A stretch of 64,000 nucleotides of DNA, taken from contig JBLGAC010000003.1 of the NCBI GenBank assembly GCA_047610385.1, forward strand, positions 124,001 to 188,000. The letters are read 5' to 3'. Shown one piece after another: positions 24,774 through 33,207 of this stretch; positions within the stretch are counted from its first letter, which is position 1; each line of letters begins with the position of its first letter. The translations under genes were made by a program, and so were the position numbers. Below the pieces are notes generated by a model that did no database searches, was not told the DNA's origin, and saw nothing but the letters and a program-made list of their open reading frames with translations. Origin of the DNA: JBOCEF01 sp047610385 (GTDB taxonomy: Bacteria > Pseudomonadota > Alphaproteobacteria > Rhodobacterales > Rhodobacteraceae).

Positions 24774-26150
24774 ATGGCCCAGACTTGGACCGCCGAAAGC
24801 TGGCGCGCGTATGAAGCCCTCCAGATGCCGGAGTATCCGGACGCCGCGGCGCTGGGCTTGGTGACAGAAAAGCTGTCCTCCTACCCGCCGCTGGTCTTCG
24901 CGGGTGAGGCACGCTCCTTGACCGCCAAGTTGGGCGAAGTGTGCGAGGGACGCGCATTTCTCCTGCAAGGCGGGGATTGCGCGGAAAGCTTTGCAGAATT
25001 TTCTGCCGACAACATCCGCGACACGTTCCGCGTGCTGTTGCAGATGGCCGTGGTGCTGACATTCGGTGCCAAGGTGCCGGTGGTGAAGGTCGGACGCATG
25101 GCCGGGCAGTTCGCCAAGCCGCGGTCCTCGGACAATGAAACCGAGGGCGGCGTGACGCTGCCATCTTACCGCGGCGACATCATCAACGGGTTTGATTTCA
25201 CCCCTGAATCCCGCATTCCCGACCCCGCGCGCATGTTGCAGGCCTATCTGCAATCAGCCGCGTCGCTGAACCTGCTGCGCGCATTCAGCCAGGGCGGCTA
25301 TGCCGACATCAACCGCGTGCATTCGTGGAACCTGACCTTCGCCCAGGGCACCCCCGGCAGCGAACAGTATCTGGCGCTGGCGCAGCGGATCTCCGGCGCG
25401 CTGGACTTCATGAGCGCGGCGGGCCTGAACGGCGACAATTCGGAGCGGATGAAGCGCGTTGATTTCTTTACCAGCCACGAAGCGCTGCTGCTGGAATACG
25501 AACAGGCGTTGACCCGCACGGATTCGATCACCGGCAAACAGGTGGCCGGGTCCGGGCATATGCTGTGGATCGGCGATCGCACCCGGCAGATCGACGGCGC
25601 GCATGTGGAATTCTGCCGCGGCGTGATCAACCCGATCGGTCTGAAATGCGGGCCGAGCATCACGCCTGAGGATCTGCTGGCGCTGATCGACCGTCTGAAC
25701 CCGACCAACATCCCCGGTCGCCTGACGCTGATCGGGCGCTTTGGTGCGGGCAAGGTCGCGGACCATCTGCCCGCCCTGATCCGCGCGGTTCAAGGCGCGG
25801 GCAAAAAGGTCGTCTGGTCCTGCGATCCGATGCACGGCAACACGATCAAATCGGCCTCGGGCTACAAAACCCGGCCCTTCGATCGCGTGTTGCAGGAGGT
25901 GCGGGAGTTCTTTGACATCTGCCGCGAAGAGGGCGCCTATCCCGGCGGCGTGCACTTTGAGATGACCGGCAGCGACGTCACCGAATGCACCGGCGGTCTG
26001 GTCGAAGTGACCGACGAGGCGCTTGGCGACCGCTACCACACCGCGTGCGATCCGCGCCTGAATGCAGCGCAGGCGCTGGAGCTGGCGTTCCTGCTGGCCG
26101 CGGAGCTTGAAGAGCGCCACAGCGAGGCCGAAGCCGCCGCCAACGGCTGA
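24774..26150 (+). CDS. aroG: Class II 3-deoxy-7-phosphoheptulonate synthase
   Basis: Condenses phosphoenolpyruvate and erythrose 4-phosphate to DAHP, the first step of the shikimate pathway. The 458-residue protein is the class II (plant/AroA-II) type: YPPLVFAGEARSL, AFLLQGGDCAESF, VVKVGRMAGQFAKPRS, HMLWIGDRTRQIDGAHVEF and VVWSCDPMHGNT are characteristic. The ATG at 24774 follows GGGAGA. The symbol aroG is used as in related genomes. A strong terminator (26167-26203) separates it from serB. Confidence 0.96.
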   Translation: MAQTWTAESWRAYEALQMPEYPDAAALGLVTEKLSSYPPLVFAGEARSLTAKLGEVCEGRAFLLQGGDCAESFAEFSADNIRDTFRVLLQMAVVLTFGAKVPVVKVGRMAGQFAKPRSSDNETEGGVTLPSYRGDIINGFDFTPESRIPDPARMLQAYLQSAASLNLLRAFSQGGYADINRVHSWNLTFAQGTPGSEQYLALAQRISGALDFMSAAGLNGDNSERMKRVDFFTSHEALLLEYEQALTRTDSITGKQVAGSGHMLWIGDRTRQIDGAHVEFCRGVINPIGLKCGPSITPEDLLALIDRLNPTNIPGRLTLIGRFGAGKVADHLPALIRAVQGAGKKVVWSCDPMHGNTIKSASGYKTRPFDRVLQEVREFFDICREEGAYPGGVHFEMTGSDVTECTGGLVEVTDEALGDRYHTACDPRLNAAQALELAFLLAAELEERHSEAEAAANG

Positions 26151-26166
26151 CGCGGCGCGACCATCC

Positions 26167-26203
26167 AAGGGGCCGTGCGCGTGGGCGCACGGCCCCTTTT
26201 CTT
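26167..26203 (+). terminator. Intrinsic terminator after DAHP synthase
   Basis: A perfect 14-bp stem (26167-26180 with 26185-26198, arm AAGGGGCCGTGCGC) with a GTGG loop; the 3' arm runs into TTTTCTT. Confidence 0.93.
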
Positions 26204-26222
26204 GCCTGAAGGGGACCGATCC

Positions 26223-27080
26223 ATGACCCATATCATCGTGCTGACCGCCTCGGCGGGGATCTCGGACGCCCAAGCGGCGCTGCTGTCGGATGCGGCGGGC
26301 GCCCCTGCGGCGCGGCTTGACGATCTGGCCGTCGAGGTTCCGGGCGACGAAGGCGCGCTGGCCCGCGCGCGGGGCGCGCTGGGCAATGGGTTTGATCTGA
26401 ACCGTGTGCCGATCGCCAACCGCAAAAAGCGGCTGCTGATCGCGGATATGGACAGCACGATCATCCCGGTCGAATGCATCGACGAGATCGCCGATTTCGC
26501 CGGGGTGAAGGAGGAGGTCTCCGCCATCACCGAAGCGGCAATGCGCGGCGAGCTCGATTTCAACGACGCCCTGAAAGCCCGCGTGGCGCTGCTGAAGGGT
26601 CTGCCGGTTAAGGCGTTGCAACAGACCTATGACGAACGCGTGCACCTGAACCCCGGTGCTCGCGCGCTGGTGCAGACCATGAACCGGGCGGGGGCGCTGA
26701 CGGCGCTGATCTCCGGCGGGTTCAGCTTTTTCACCGAACGGGTGGCGGCGGCGGCGGGGTTCCAGGTGAACCAGGCCAACACGTTGCTGGTGGCGAATGG
26801 CCGCCTGACCGGCGCGCCGGGGGTGCCCATTCTGGGCCGCGCCGCCAAGCTTGAGGCGCTGAACCGGCTGGCCGCGCAGCGTGGCATCACCGCCGCGGAC
26901 GCCATCGCGGTCGGTGACGGGGCCAATGATCTGTCGATGGTTGAGGCGGCGGGCCTTGGCGTCGCCTATCACGCAAAACCGGCGCTTGAGGCCGGTGCCA
27001 AAGCGTCGCTGAAGCATTCGGACCTGACGGCGCTGCTGCATCTGCAAGGCTATCGCGAGGCTGAAATCGTGCGCGACTGA
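26223..27080 (+). CDS. serB: Phosphoserine phosphatase
   Basis: Dephosphorylates O-phospho-L-serine in the last step of serine synthesis. This 285-residue HAD-superfamily enzyme has the nucleophile motif DMDST (Asp 75 and Asp 77), motif II in LISGGFSFF and motif IV GDGANDLSM. The N-terminal 70 residues form the usual SerB regulatory-type domain in degenerate form. AAGGGGA precedes the ATG at 26223; the open frame extends upstream into the terminator of the preceding gene and is not used. Confidence 0.95.
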   Translation: MTHIIVLTASAGISDAQAALLSDAAGAPAARLDDLAVEVPGDEGALARARGALGNGFDLNRVPIANRKKRLLIADMDSTIIPVECIDEIADFAGVKEEVSAITEAAMRGELDFNDALKARVALLKGLPVKALQQTYDERVHLNPGARALVQTMNRAGALTALISGGFSFFTERVAAAAGFQVNQANTLLVANGRLTGAPGVPILGRAAKLEALNRLAAQRGITAADAIAVGDGANDLSMVEAAGLGVAYHAKPALEAGAKASLKHSDLTALLHLQGYREAEIVRD

Positions 27081-27349
27081 TCCACGGTGCGGCCCTTGGG
27101 GGGGTTGACCCCCCTTCGGCCCGATCCCGCCCGCAAGGGGCGGAATGCGCCCCAATCCACCGTTTGCACGACGTTGGGGGCGGGGCGCGCGCGCCGTCTT
27201 GGCGCGCCGGGCGAGAGGGGGCTCGATGCCCCCCGAGCCCGTGTTCGGGCGCAATGTTACATCGCGTTCACCCCGGCTTGATTGGACCGGACCGGGGCCG
27301 CGACCTAATCTAAAGCCTTATCTTTTGTTTCTATCCGTGAGGTCCGCCC
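27081..27349. other. serB-msrP intergenic region with GC-rich palindromes
   Basis: No gene is seen in these 269 bases. Two GC-rich dyads are visible (around 27104-27115 and 27210-27240), and the last 50 bases before msrP are AT-richer and may hold its promoter, though no convincing -35/-10 pair was found. Confidence 0.4.
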
Positions 27350-28318
27350 ATGCATTTGATCCGACGTCCGTCCTGGTTCCTGTCTGAGCGCGAGGCCACG
27401 CCGGAATCCGTGTTTCTCAACCGCCGGTCGCTGATCAAAGGCGTCGGTGCGCTGGCGCTTGGGGCCGCCATGGTGCCGGGCATGGCCGATGCCGCCCCGT
27501 CTGAGCAGCCCTGGACGCCCGCACCCCCTGCGCATCCTGCCTACCGCGATGCGGGCCGCCCGGTGACCGGTGAGAAGATCAACAGCAGCTACAACAATTT
27601 CTTCGAATTCGGGTCCTCCAAGGACATTGCCCCGCGCGCGCAGGCGATGAACATCGATCCGTGGACCATCAAGATCGACGGCGCCTGCGCCAAACCGCAG
27701 AGCGTCGGCCTTGAGGATCTGGTGAAGAAGATGCCGATTGAAGAGCGCGTCTACCGCCACCGCTGCGTTGAGGGGTGGTCGATGGTCGTGCCGTGGATCG
27801 GCTTTCCGCTTGCCGAACTGGTGAAGCTGGCGGAGCCGACCTCTGACGCGAAATATGTGCGCTTTGAGACGCTGGCCGACAAAGACACCATGCCCGGCCT
27901 GCGCCAACGTTGGTATCCGTGGCCCTACACCGAAGGCATCACCATCCAGGAGGCGCTGAACCCACTGCCGCTGATGGTCGTCGGCGCGTATGGCAAGACG
28001 CTGCACAAGCAGTTCGGGGCGCCGATCCGTTTGCATCTGCCGTGGAAATTCGGGTTCAAATCGCTGAAATCCATCACCCGGATCAGCTTTACCGCTGAGC
28101 GCCCGGTGGGGTTCTGGGAGGAGCTTCAGGCCGCTGAATACGGGTTCTGGGCCAATGTAAACCCCGACGTGCCCCATGCCCGCTGGTCGCAGGCGACTGA
28201 GCGGGTGCTGGGCGGCGACGGCGACAAGATCCCAACCCAGATCTACAACGGCTATGGGGCTGAAGTTGCGGATCTTTACAAGGACAAGCTGGATCTGGGC
28301 CGCGCGCTCTGGACCTGA
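27350..28318 (+). CDS. msrP: Protein-methionine-sulfoxide reductase catalytic subunit MsrP
   Basis: MsrP (YedY) is a periplasmic molybdopterin enzyme that repairs oxidised methionines in envelope proteins. The 322-residue protein has a twin-arginine signal (RRSLIKG at residues 25-31, followed by a hydrophobic stretch and an ADA cleavage region), the sulfite-oxidase-fold core, and the molybdenum-ligand Cys139 in HRCVEGWSM. Further family motifs are NSSYNNFFEFGSSKD and GAPIRLHLPWKFGFKS. Its membrane haem partner MsrQ is normally adjacent; here the next gene is a convergent PACE transporter and no msrQ is seen in the window. Confidence 0.95.
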   Translation: MHLIRRPSWFLSEREATPESVFLNRRSLIKGVGALALGAAMVPGMADAAPSEQPWTPAPPAHPAYRDAGRPVTGEKINSSYNNFFEFGSSKDIAPRAQAMNIDPWTIKIDGACAKPQSVGLEDLVKKMPIEERVYRHRCVEGWSMVVPWIGFPLAELVKLAEPTSDAKYVRFETLADKDTMPGLRQRWYPWPYTEGITIQEALNPLPLMVVGAYGKTLHKQFGAPIRLHLPWKFGFKSLKSITRISFTAERPVGFWEELQAAEYGFWANVNPDVPHARWSQATERVLGGDGDKIPTQIYNGYGAEVADLYKDKLDLGRALWT

Positions 28319-28380
28319 GCGTTCTGGACCCTCGCGTTCTGGGGCGGCGCGGCAAAGCCTGCGCCGCCCCGGTCCAGTGG

Positions 28381-28827
28381 TCAGCCGCGCCGGATTGGGG
28401 CGGTGGACGGGGCCGTTAGCGGCACCGGAAAAACCGCGTCATACGCCCAGTTAAAGGCGAAGGCGTAGACCACGTAGAACAGCGAAAATGACAGGTCCAT
28501 CATCATCGCCTGCATCAGGCCGACCGACAGATGCCAGGCGATATAGGGTGCCAGCACCGTCAACAATCCAAGTTCGAACAGCACCGCGTGAAGCACCCGC
28601 AGCATTGGCGTTTTGCGCAGGTGCCCGATGCGGGCAAGCATCGCGCGGTCGAAGATCACGTTGTAGGAATAGTTCCAGACGGTCGCGATGGTCGCGCTGA
28701 CAACGGCGACTGCGCCGATTTCGTCCAACGGCATCCCATAGCCCCAAGCAGCCAGCGGGATGATGACGAACAGCGCGATGATTTCAAAGCTGACGGCGTG
28801 GCGGATGCGGTCTGGCACGGTGCGCAT
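28381..28827 (-). CDS. PACE-family multidrug/biocide efflux transporter
   Basis: A 148-residue inner-membrane protein with four membrane segments in two BTP (transmembrane pair) domains. The signature RIRHAVSFE opens the first and RVLHAVLFELG the second; WNYSYNVIFDRA and FNWAYDAVFP are the paired Trp/Asp motifs of the PACE family, which includes the chlorhexidine exporter AceI. The start at 28827 (MRTVPDR) matches the family. It is convergent with msrP and probably ends a single-gene unit. Confidence 0.9.
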   Translation of the reverse strand: MRTVPDRIRHAVSFEIIALFVIIPLAAWGYGMPLDEIGAVAVVSATIATVWNYSYNVIFDRAMLARIGHLRKTPMLRVLHAVLFELGLLTVLAPYIAWHLSVGLMQAMMMDLSFSLFYVVYAFAFNWAYDAVFPVPLTAPSTAPIRRG

Positions 28828-28949
28828 GGCGTTCCCGATCTGGGTGTTCGGGCCGCCTCGATGCTGCATCCCGGATGGGGGAGGTCGTCCTCGCTGCGCC
28901 GGCTAATACATGATCGCCGCATGGCTGGACAAGGGCTTGGCGATCGCGC

Positions 28950-29043
28950 AAAAAAAATGCCGAGCACTAGGCTCGGCAAGTCCAACAGGGAGGTATGCAA
29001 GTGCGGTACTGTTGCAACAGAGTGTTGCAGTCCCGCGCTCACT
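28950..29043 (-). ncRNA. Candidate small RNA with CCUCCC segment and intrinsic terminator
   Basis: Read on the minus strand, the predicted transcript of about 94 bases begins near 29043. It forms a 5' hairpin (TGCAACA, loop CTC, TGTTGCA), leaves CAUACCUCCCUGUUGG unpaired, and ends in a perfect 8-bp terminator hairpin (TGCCGAGC with GCTCGGCA, loop CTAGT) plus eight Us. A promoter-like pair lies just upstream. CCUCC in an exposed segment is typical of alphaproteobacterial small RNAs that cover ribosome sites. It could alternatively be the 3' untranslated region and terminator of the LysR gene. No known family is claimed. Confidence 0.5.
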
Positions 29044-29049
29044 AGTGAT

Positions 29050-29078
29050 GATATAGGGACACCCTTGGCGTTGAGCAA
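29050..29078 (-). promoter_or_regulatory. Promoter-like pair for the candidate small RNA
   Basis: On the minus strand TTGCTC (29078-29073) and TATATC (29055-29050) are exactly 17 bases apart, seven bases before the predicted RNA start. Confidence 0.45.
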
Positions 29079-29148
29079 GTGCAACAAAGGTCTTAATCTG
29101 CAACTCGGCCATGCGCGGGATGCATGGCGCGTCGTGGGGGCTTTGTCG

Positions 29149-30039
29149 TCAGCCAGTGAGGATGCCATCAAGCTCCAGTTCCTTGAGCATGAAGTCCCGA
29201 AACACCGCGACGCGTTTGGAACGGCGAAGCTCCGTCGGGTAGACAAAATAGACTGTCGTCGGCTCAGATTTCAGCTCCGGCAGCACATGCACCAGATCTT
29301 CGCAATTGCGGGTCAGATAGTCAGGCAGCGCGCAGACGCCGAGGCCAGAGCGCGCGGCCTCAAACAGCCCGAAATATGTGTTCACCGTCATCTTCGCCGA
29401 TCTGTGCGCGGCGTAGAACGGCGCAACCCAGTCCTGCCCGGCGGAAACCTGGGGGAAATCGGGGCTGAACGCCACCAGGCGATGGCGGTGCAAGTCTTCT
29501 TCGGTCTCAGGCGCGCCGTGCCTGGCGACATAATCGCGTGACGCGTAGAACCGGAAGTTGATCGAGAACAGCCGCCGCCGGATCAGATCGGCCTGCGAGG
29601 GTTCTTTCAGCCGGATCGCCACATCCGCTTCGCGCATCGGCAGGTCCAGCACGCTTTCGGTCAGGATCAGGTGGAAATCCAGCTGCGGATAGGTCTCAAA
29701 CAGGCGTTGCAGCTTGGGTGCCAGCCACATGGCGCCGAATCCCATGGTGGTGGTGACGCGCAATTCACCGTCCACGTCGTCACGCACGTCCCTGATGCGT
29801 GCTGATGCGCCGTCAAGCTGCTGCATCATCGACTTGGTGGCGTCGAACAGGATCTCCCCCTGCTCAGTCAGCAGCAGACCGCGGGCGTGGCGGTGAAACA
29901 AGGTGGCCTTGATGTCTTCTTCCAGGCCGCGGATCTGGCGACTGACGGCCGATTGGCTCAGGTGCAGTGTCTCGCCCGCATGGGTTAGACTGCCCGCATC
30001 TGCGACCGCGTGAAACACGCGCAGCTTGTCCCAATCCAT
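29149..30039 (-). CDS. LysR-family transcriptional regulator
   Basis: A 296-residue LysR regulator. The winged helix-turn-helix is at the N-terminus (LRVFHAVADAGSLTHAGE, LHLSQSAVSRQIRGLEE), followed by the substrate-binding domain (GELRVTTTMGFGAMWLAPKL, EADVAIRLKEPSQADLIRRR, GLFEAARSGLGVCALPDYL). The effector is not evident. Its C-terminal motif YFVYPTELRRSKRVAVFRDF is typical of the subgroup close to GcvA-like regulators. It is divergent from the exported unknown protein at 30205; the small-RNA-like terminator lies downstream. Confidence 0.93.
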   Translation of the reverse strand: MDWDKLRVFHAVADAGSLTHAGETLHLSQSAVSRQIRGLEEDIKATLFHRHARGLLLTEQGEILFDATKSMMQQLDGASARIRDVRDDVDGELRVTTTMGFGAMWLAPKLQRLFETYPQLDFHLILTESVLDLPMREADVAIRLKEPSQADLIRRRLFSINFRFYASRDYVARHGAPETEEDLHRHRLVAFSPDFPQVSAGQDWVAPFYAAHRSAKMTVNTYFGLFEAARSGLGVCALPDYLTRNCEDLVHVLPELKSEPTTVYFVYPTELRRSKRVAVFRDFMLKELELDGILTG

Positions 30040-30204
30040 GGGTTCGGTCCTTTGTCTTCAGGCACGCTGGTCGGCGCGCGGGGGGATGGACCGCGAAGCG
30101 GCATGGATGGGCGCAGCGGCAGGGCGCGTCGGGCGTCGCAGCTTTTGCATTTGCAGTATAAGATGGGGATAAGTTTGGACGCGGTAAAGGCGGAGCACAG
30201 TTTC

Positions 30205-31119
30205 ATGACGTCACGAAAGCTGGTTCAAGGGCGATTCGCCGCGGCTGCGCGGGTGGGCGCGGCCCTTTTGGCGCGTCTGGCGTTGCCGGTGCTGCTGGTG
30301 CTTTTGCTGGCACCGGCGGCGCGGGCGCTCGATCTGGGGGGTGGATATTTCGGGATCGGCGACGCCAAAGGCATGCGCGTCGAAATCGACAAGGGCGCTG
30401 AGGGGCAGGACACCGCCGGCCGGTTCATCGACAGCAACGCGCTGGCGGCCGAATTTGGCGGCGGCTGGGTCGGGACTGGCATTGAGGCAATGCTGCGCTT
30501 TCCCCGCCGCGCAGTGTTCATCCGCATCACTGAGGCACCATCAGGCATCTTTCTGATTGCGCTGCCGTTCGACGACGAAGGCACCCCGATTGCTGAACAG
30601 TCGCGCCGCATGGTGTTCCTGCGCGACGGCGTGCGCCCGCCTGAACAGCCTGAGCTGTATCAGTCAGAACCTGACCGTGCCGACCGGGTGGTGGACCCGG
30701 ATGTGTTTCTGGCCAGCTATGGGTTCTGGTCGCCGGATGGCGTGTCGCGCGGCTTTGCAGCCATCGGCGCGCGGTATCGCACGTTGATCCGGCTGTTTCC
30801 CATGGTCCATGCGGACGTGCTGTGGAAACTGTGTCAGGCGGGGGGCAAGCTTGCCTCCACCCAGCGGGGCGAGGCGCTGCGCGGGCAGGGGGTCGACTGT
30901 GCGGACATCCTGTCCACGGTGGACCGTCTGCAGCGCGTCGGGCGTTTCGGTGCCTGGAAGGCAGCAGCGGATGCCAATGCCGCGCAGCTGATGGTTACCA
31001 CCCAGTGCGCGCGCGGCTATATCGTCAAGCAAAGCGTGTGCGGCCCGGCGTCGAAACAGGCAGCCGCGGCGGCGGTGTCCATGCAAACCGTGGCGGGGGC
31101 CATCGCGTCCTTCCGCTAA
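30205..31119 (+). CDS. Exported protein of unknown function
   Basis: A 304-residue protein with an N-terminal signal peptide (Arg-rich start, hydrophobic LALPVLLVLLLAPA, cleavage near ARA-LD). The mature part has no family that I recognise: GGGYFGIGDAKGMRVEI, FGGGWVGTGIEAMLRFPRRA, LIALPFDDEGTP and four cysteines (CQAG, CADI, CARG, CGPA) in the C-terminal third that could form two disulfides. ATG 30205 is placed ten bases after AGGCGGAG; an upstream in-frame ATG at 30163 would put a soluble stretch before the signal peptide. It stands alone between a divergent LysR gene and a convergent aldolase gene. Confidence 0.75.
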   Translation: MTSRKLVQGRFAAAARVGAALLARLALPVLLVLLLAPAARALDLGGGYFGIGDAKGMRVEIDKGAEGQDTAGRFIDSNALAAEFGGGWVGTGIEAMLRFPRRAVFIRITEAPSGIFLIALPFDDEGTPIAEQSRRMVFLRDGVRPPEQPELYQSEPDRADRVVDPDVFLASYGFWSPDGVSRGFAAIGARYRTLIRLFPMVHADVLWKLCQAGGKLASTQRGEALRGQGVDCADILSTVDRLQRVGRFGAWKAAADANAAQLMVTTQCARGYIVKQSVCGPASKQAAAAAVSMQTVAGAIASFR

Positions 31120-31179
31120 GGCGCGGCGTGCAGCGCGGGCCAACCCGGCAAAGTCAGAAGGCTTGGCCCGCGCGATCGT

Positions 31180-31968
31180 TCAGGCGGCGTAATCGGGTTC
31201 CTCAGCATCAAGGGTCCGGCGGATGGCCAGCAGATGCATCCGCCCTGCCTCAGCGTCGGTTTCGCGCATCTGTGCGACCGAGGCGGCGGCGATTTCTGGC
31301 GACACCGGGTTGACCGGGCGCCCGGTTGCCATGGCGATGCACTGCACCTGTGCCGCGCGTTCCAGGAAATAAAGGTCGTCCCACGCCTCGGCGATGGTCG
31401 GGGCCAGCACCATGACGCCGTGGTGCTTCATGAAGATGATGTCGGCATCCCCACAAGCCGCTGCGATGCGCGCGCCTTCGCTTTCGTCCAGCGCGAGGCC
31501 GTTGTAATCGCGGTCATAGGCAGTGCGGCCATAGAATTTCAACGCCGACTGCCCGGCAAAGATCAGCGGTTCCTCGTCGGACATGGTCAGCGCGGTCGCA
31601 TAGGGCATGTGGGTGTGAAACGCGGCGCGGGCGCGTGGGACCAGCTTGTGGATCTGCGCGTGGATGAAAAAGGCGGTGGCTTCAGGTTCGCCATCGCCTT
31701 GCAACACGTTGCCGTTGAAATCGCAGATCAGCAGCTTGGACGCGGTCATTTCGCGGAACGCATAGCCATAGGGATTGACGATGAACAGGTCATCATGCCC
31801 CGGAACCATGGCTGAGAAATGGTTGTCGATGCCTTCCTCAAACCCGTTGCGCGCGGCCATGCGGAAACACGCAGCGAGGTCTTCTTTCGCCGCGCGCACC
31901 TCAGGGGCATCAAGATCGGAGAGATTGTCGCCCGACCGGGCGGCGGCGGGGGTGAAGGTGTGGGCCAT
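31180..31968 (-). CDS. Class II aldolase/adducin-family protein
   Basis: A 262-residue protein of the zinc-dependent class II aldolase/adducin fold. Zinc ligands are H118 and H120 (in AAFHTHMPYATAL) and H183 (in KHHGVMVL). The catalytic Glu found at the equivalent of FucA Glu73 is replaced: EPEATAFFIH has Ala at that place. The reaction may therefore be a decarboxylation, epimerisation or an unusual cleavage. AAGGAT precedes the ATG at 31968. It follows the amidohydrolase gene by 14 bases, so the two form an operon. A second, more divergent relative is at 59721-60479. Confidence 0.88.
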   Translation of the reverse strand: MAHTFTPAAARSGDNLSDLDAPEVRAAKEDLAACFRMAARNGFEEGIDNHFSAMVPGHDDLFIVNPYGYAFREMTASKLLICDFNGNVLQGDGEPEATAFFIHAQIHKLVPRARAAFHTHMPYATALTMSDEEPLIFAGQSALKFYGRTAYDRDYNGLALDESEGARIAAACGDADIIFMKHHGVMVLAPTIAEAWDDLYFLERAAQVQCIAMATGRPVNPVSPEIAAASVAQMRETDAEAGRMHLLAIRRTLDAEEPDYAA

Positions 31969-31982
31969 GGGGGATCCTTTCC

Positions 31983-33029
31983 TCAGATCGCGATCTTGTA
32001 GACGCGCCCAGCGGTGCCGCTGAACAGCGCGGTTTTCTCGTCCGCCGATGCGCCCGATGCGATGCGCTTCAGCGCGTTCCACAGCGTGGCGTAATCGCAT
32101 GACCCCAGATCGACGGGGAAATTGCTTTCGAACATGCAGCGGTCAACGCCGAACGCCTCAATGCAGGTGTCCACATAGGGGCGCCATGCGGCGGCCAGCG
32201 CCTCAGAGCCAAGGCGCGGCTCGCTCAGGAACCCTGGCAGGTTGCAAAACGGCATGGCAAGGCCGCCGAGCTTGACGGTCACGTTCTCGCAGGCTGCCAG
32301 ATCGCGGATTGCGGCCTGCCAAATCGGGAACCGCTCCTCCAACCGTCCTTCGTAGGCGCCGATGTTCAAGGGCGTGCCCACATGGTCAAGGATGATCGAC
32401 GTGTCGGGGAAAGCCCGCGCCAGATCGGTCACATCGGGGATCTGCGGCTCCAGCATCCATGCATCAAAGCTGAGGCCAAGCCGCCCCATATGCGCAAAGC
32501 CTGCACGGAACTGATCCGACGCCAGCGTTCCCGCCGTGGCGCGCCCACCAAGGGGGCCAAGCACCGCGGGGTCGGCATCATAAGGCGCCGCATGACGGAT
32601 GCCGCGGAACCGGTCGGGGGCATGGGTGACATGGGCCTCAAGCGCCGCGCCCGCTGCATCGCCTGCCATCAGATCGACGCGCCCGACAATGCCGGCAGCC
32701 ACGCGCGTGGGACCATAAAGGCCGCTGGCGGACATGGCGGCGATGCCGTTGACGAACTCGGTCTCGCCCAGCGGTTTTTCAGCCTCGGGGCCGTCGGCGC
32801 GATACATGGCGCGGCATTCGACGAACACGGTGGCGCGGATGTTGTGGCCCGAATTCAGATCGCGCATCAGCTCATCGAGCATATAGCGCGATGACATGGC
32901 GATCACCTTGTCAAAGCCATGCACGGGCGGCGTCTGCGACAGGGGGCGCCGGTCCCACAGATGGTGGTGGGGGTCGATGATCGGCAGGTCAGGCTCGATG
33001 ATGGCTTCGCGCGGGGCGGGGGTGGTCAT
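31983..33029 (-). CDS. Amidohydrolase family 2 protein (TIM-barrel lactonase/decarboxylase type)
   Basis: A 348-residue metal-dependent TIM-barrel hydrolase of the amidohydrolase_2 family. It starts with the HxH metal motif IIDPHHHLWD, has SIILDHVGTP with the next His, and ends with the conserved Asp region CMFESNFPVD. Members hydrolyse lactones such as 2-pyrone-4,6-dicarboxylate or fuconolactone, or decarboxylate aromatics. The pairing with a class II aldolase fits sugar-lactone or aromatic ring-cleavage catabolism, but the substrate is unknown. It is the first gene of this two-gene operon. Confidence 0.87.
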   Translation of the reverse strand: MTTPAPREAIIEPDLPIIDPHHHLWDRRPLSQTPPVHGFDKVIAMSSRYMLDELMRDLNSGHNIRATVFVECRAMYRADGPEAEKPLGETEFVNGIAAMSASGLYGPTRVAAGIVGRVDLMAGDAAGAALEAHVTHAPDRFRGIRHAAPYDADPAVLGPLGGRATAGTLASDQFRAGFAHMGRLGLSFDAWMLEPQIPDVTDLARAFPDTSIILDHVGTPLNIGAYEGRLEERFPIWQAAIRDLAACENVTVKLGGLAMPFCNLPGFLSEPRLGSEALAAAWRPYVDTCIEAFGVDRCMFESNFPVDLGSCDYATLWNALKRIASGASADEKTALFSGTAGRVYKIAI

Positions 33030-33129
33030 GTGGCGGTCTCTCCCTGATCGCGGCGTGCTGCGCGCCGCTTTGCGCCAGCATAGGCGCGGGAGCGCCGATT
33101 GCGAAAGGCCGTTTCACGGACGACCCACG

Positions 33130-33155
33130 CAAAAGGGCGAGGTTGCCCCCGCCCT
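33130..33155 (-). terminator. Minus-strand terminator after ferredoxin-NADP reductase
   Basis: On the minus strand AAGGGCG (33155-33149) pairs with CGCCCTT (33138-33132), ending in TTTT. Confidence 0.8.
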
Positions 33156-33207
33156 TCGATGATCACACCAGTTTTTGCCCCACGCCAGCGATGCCCTGCG
33201 GCAGCAG

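Noticed and set aside
25254..27254. 666-codon minus-strand frame opposite DAHP synthase and serB
   Set aside because: It runs through two well-identified genes and a strong terminator, with low-complexity Arg/Gln/His content.
28903..29112. 69-codon minus-strand frame covering the candidate small RNA
   Set aside because: The frame runs through the terminator hairpin and U-run, so it is unlikely to be a translated gene.
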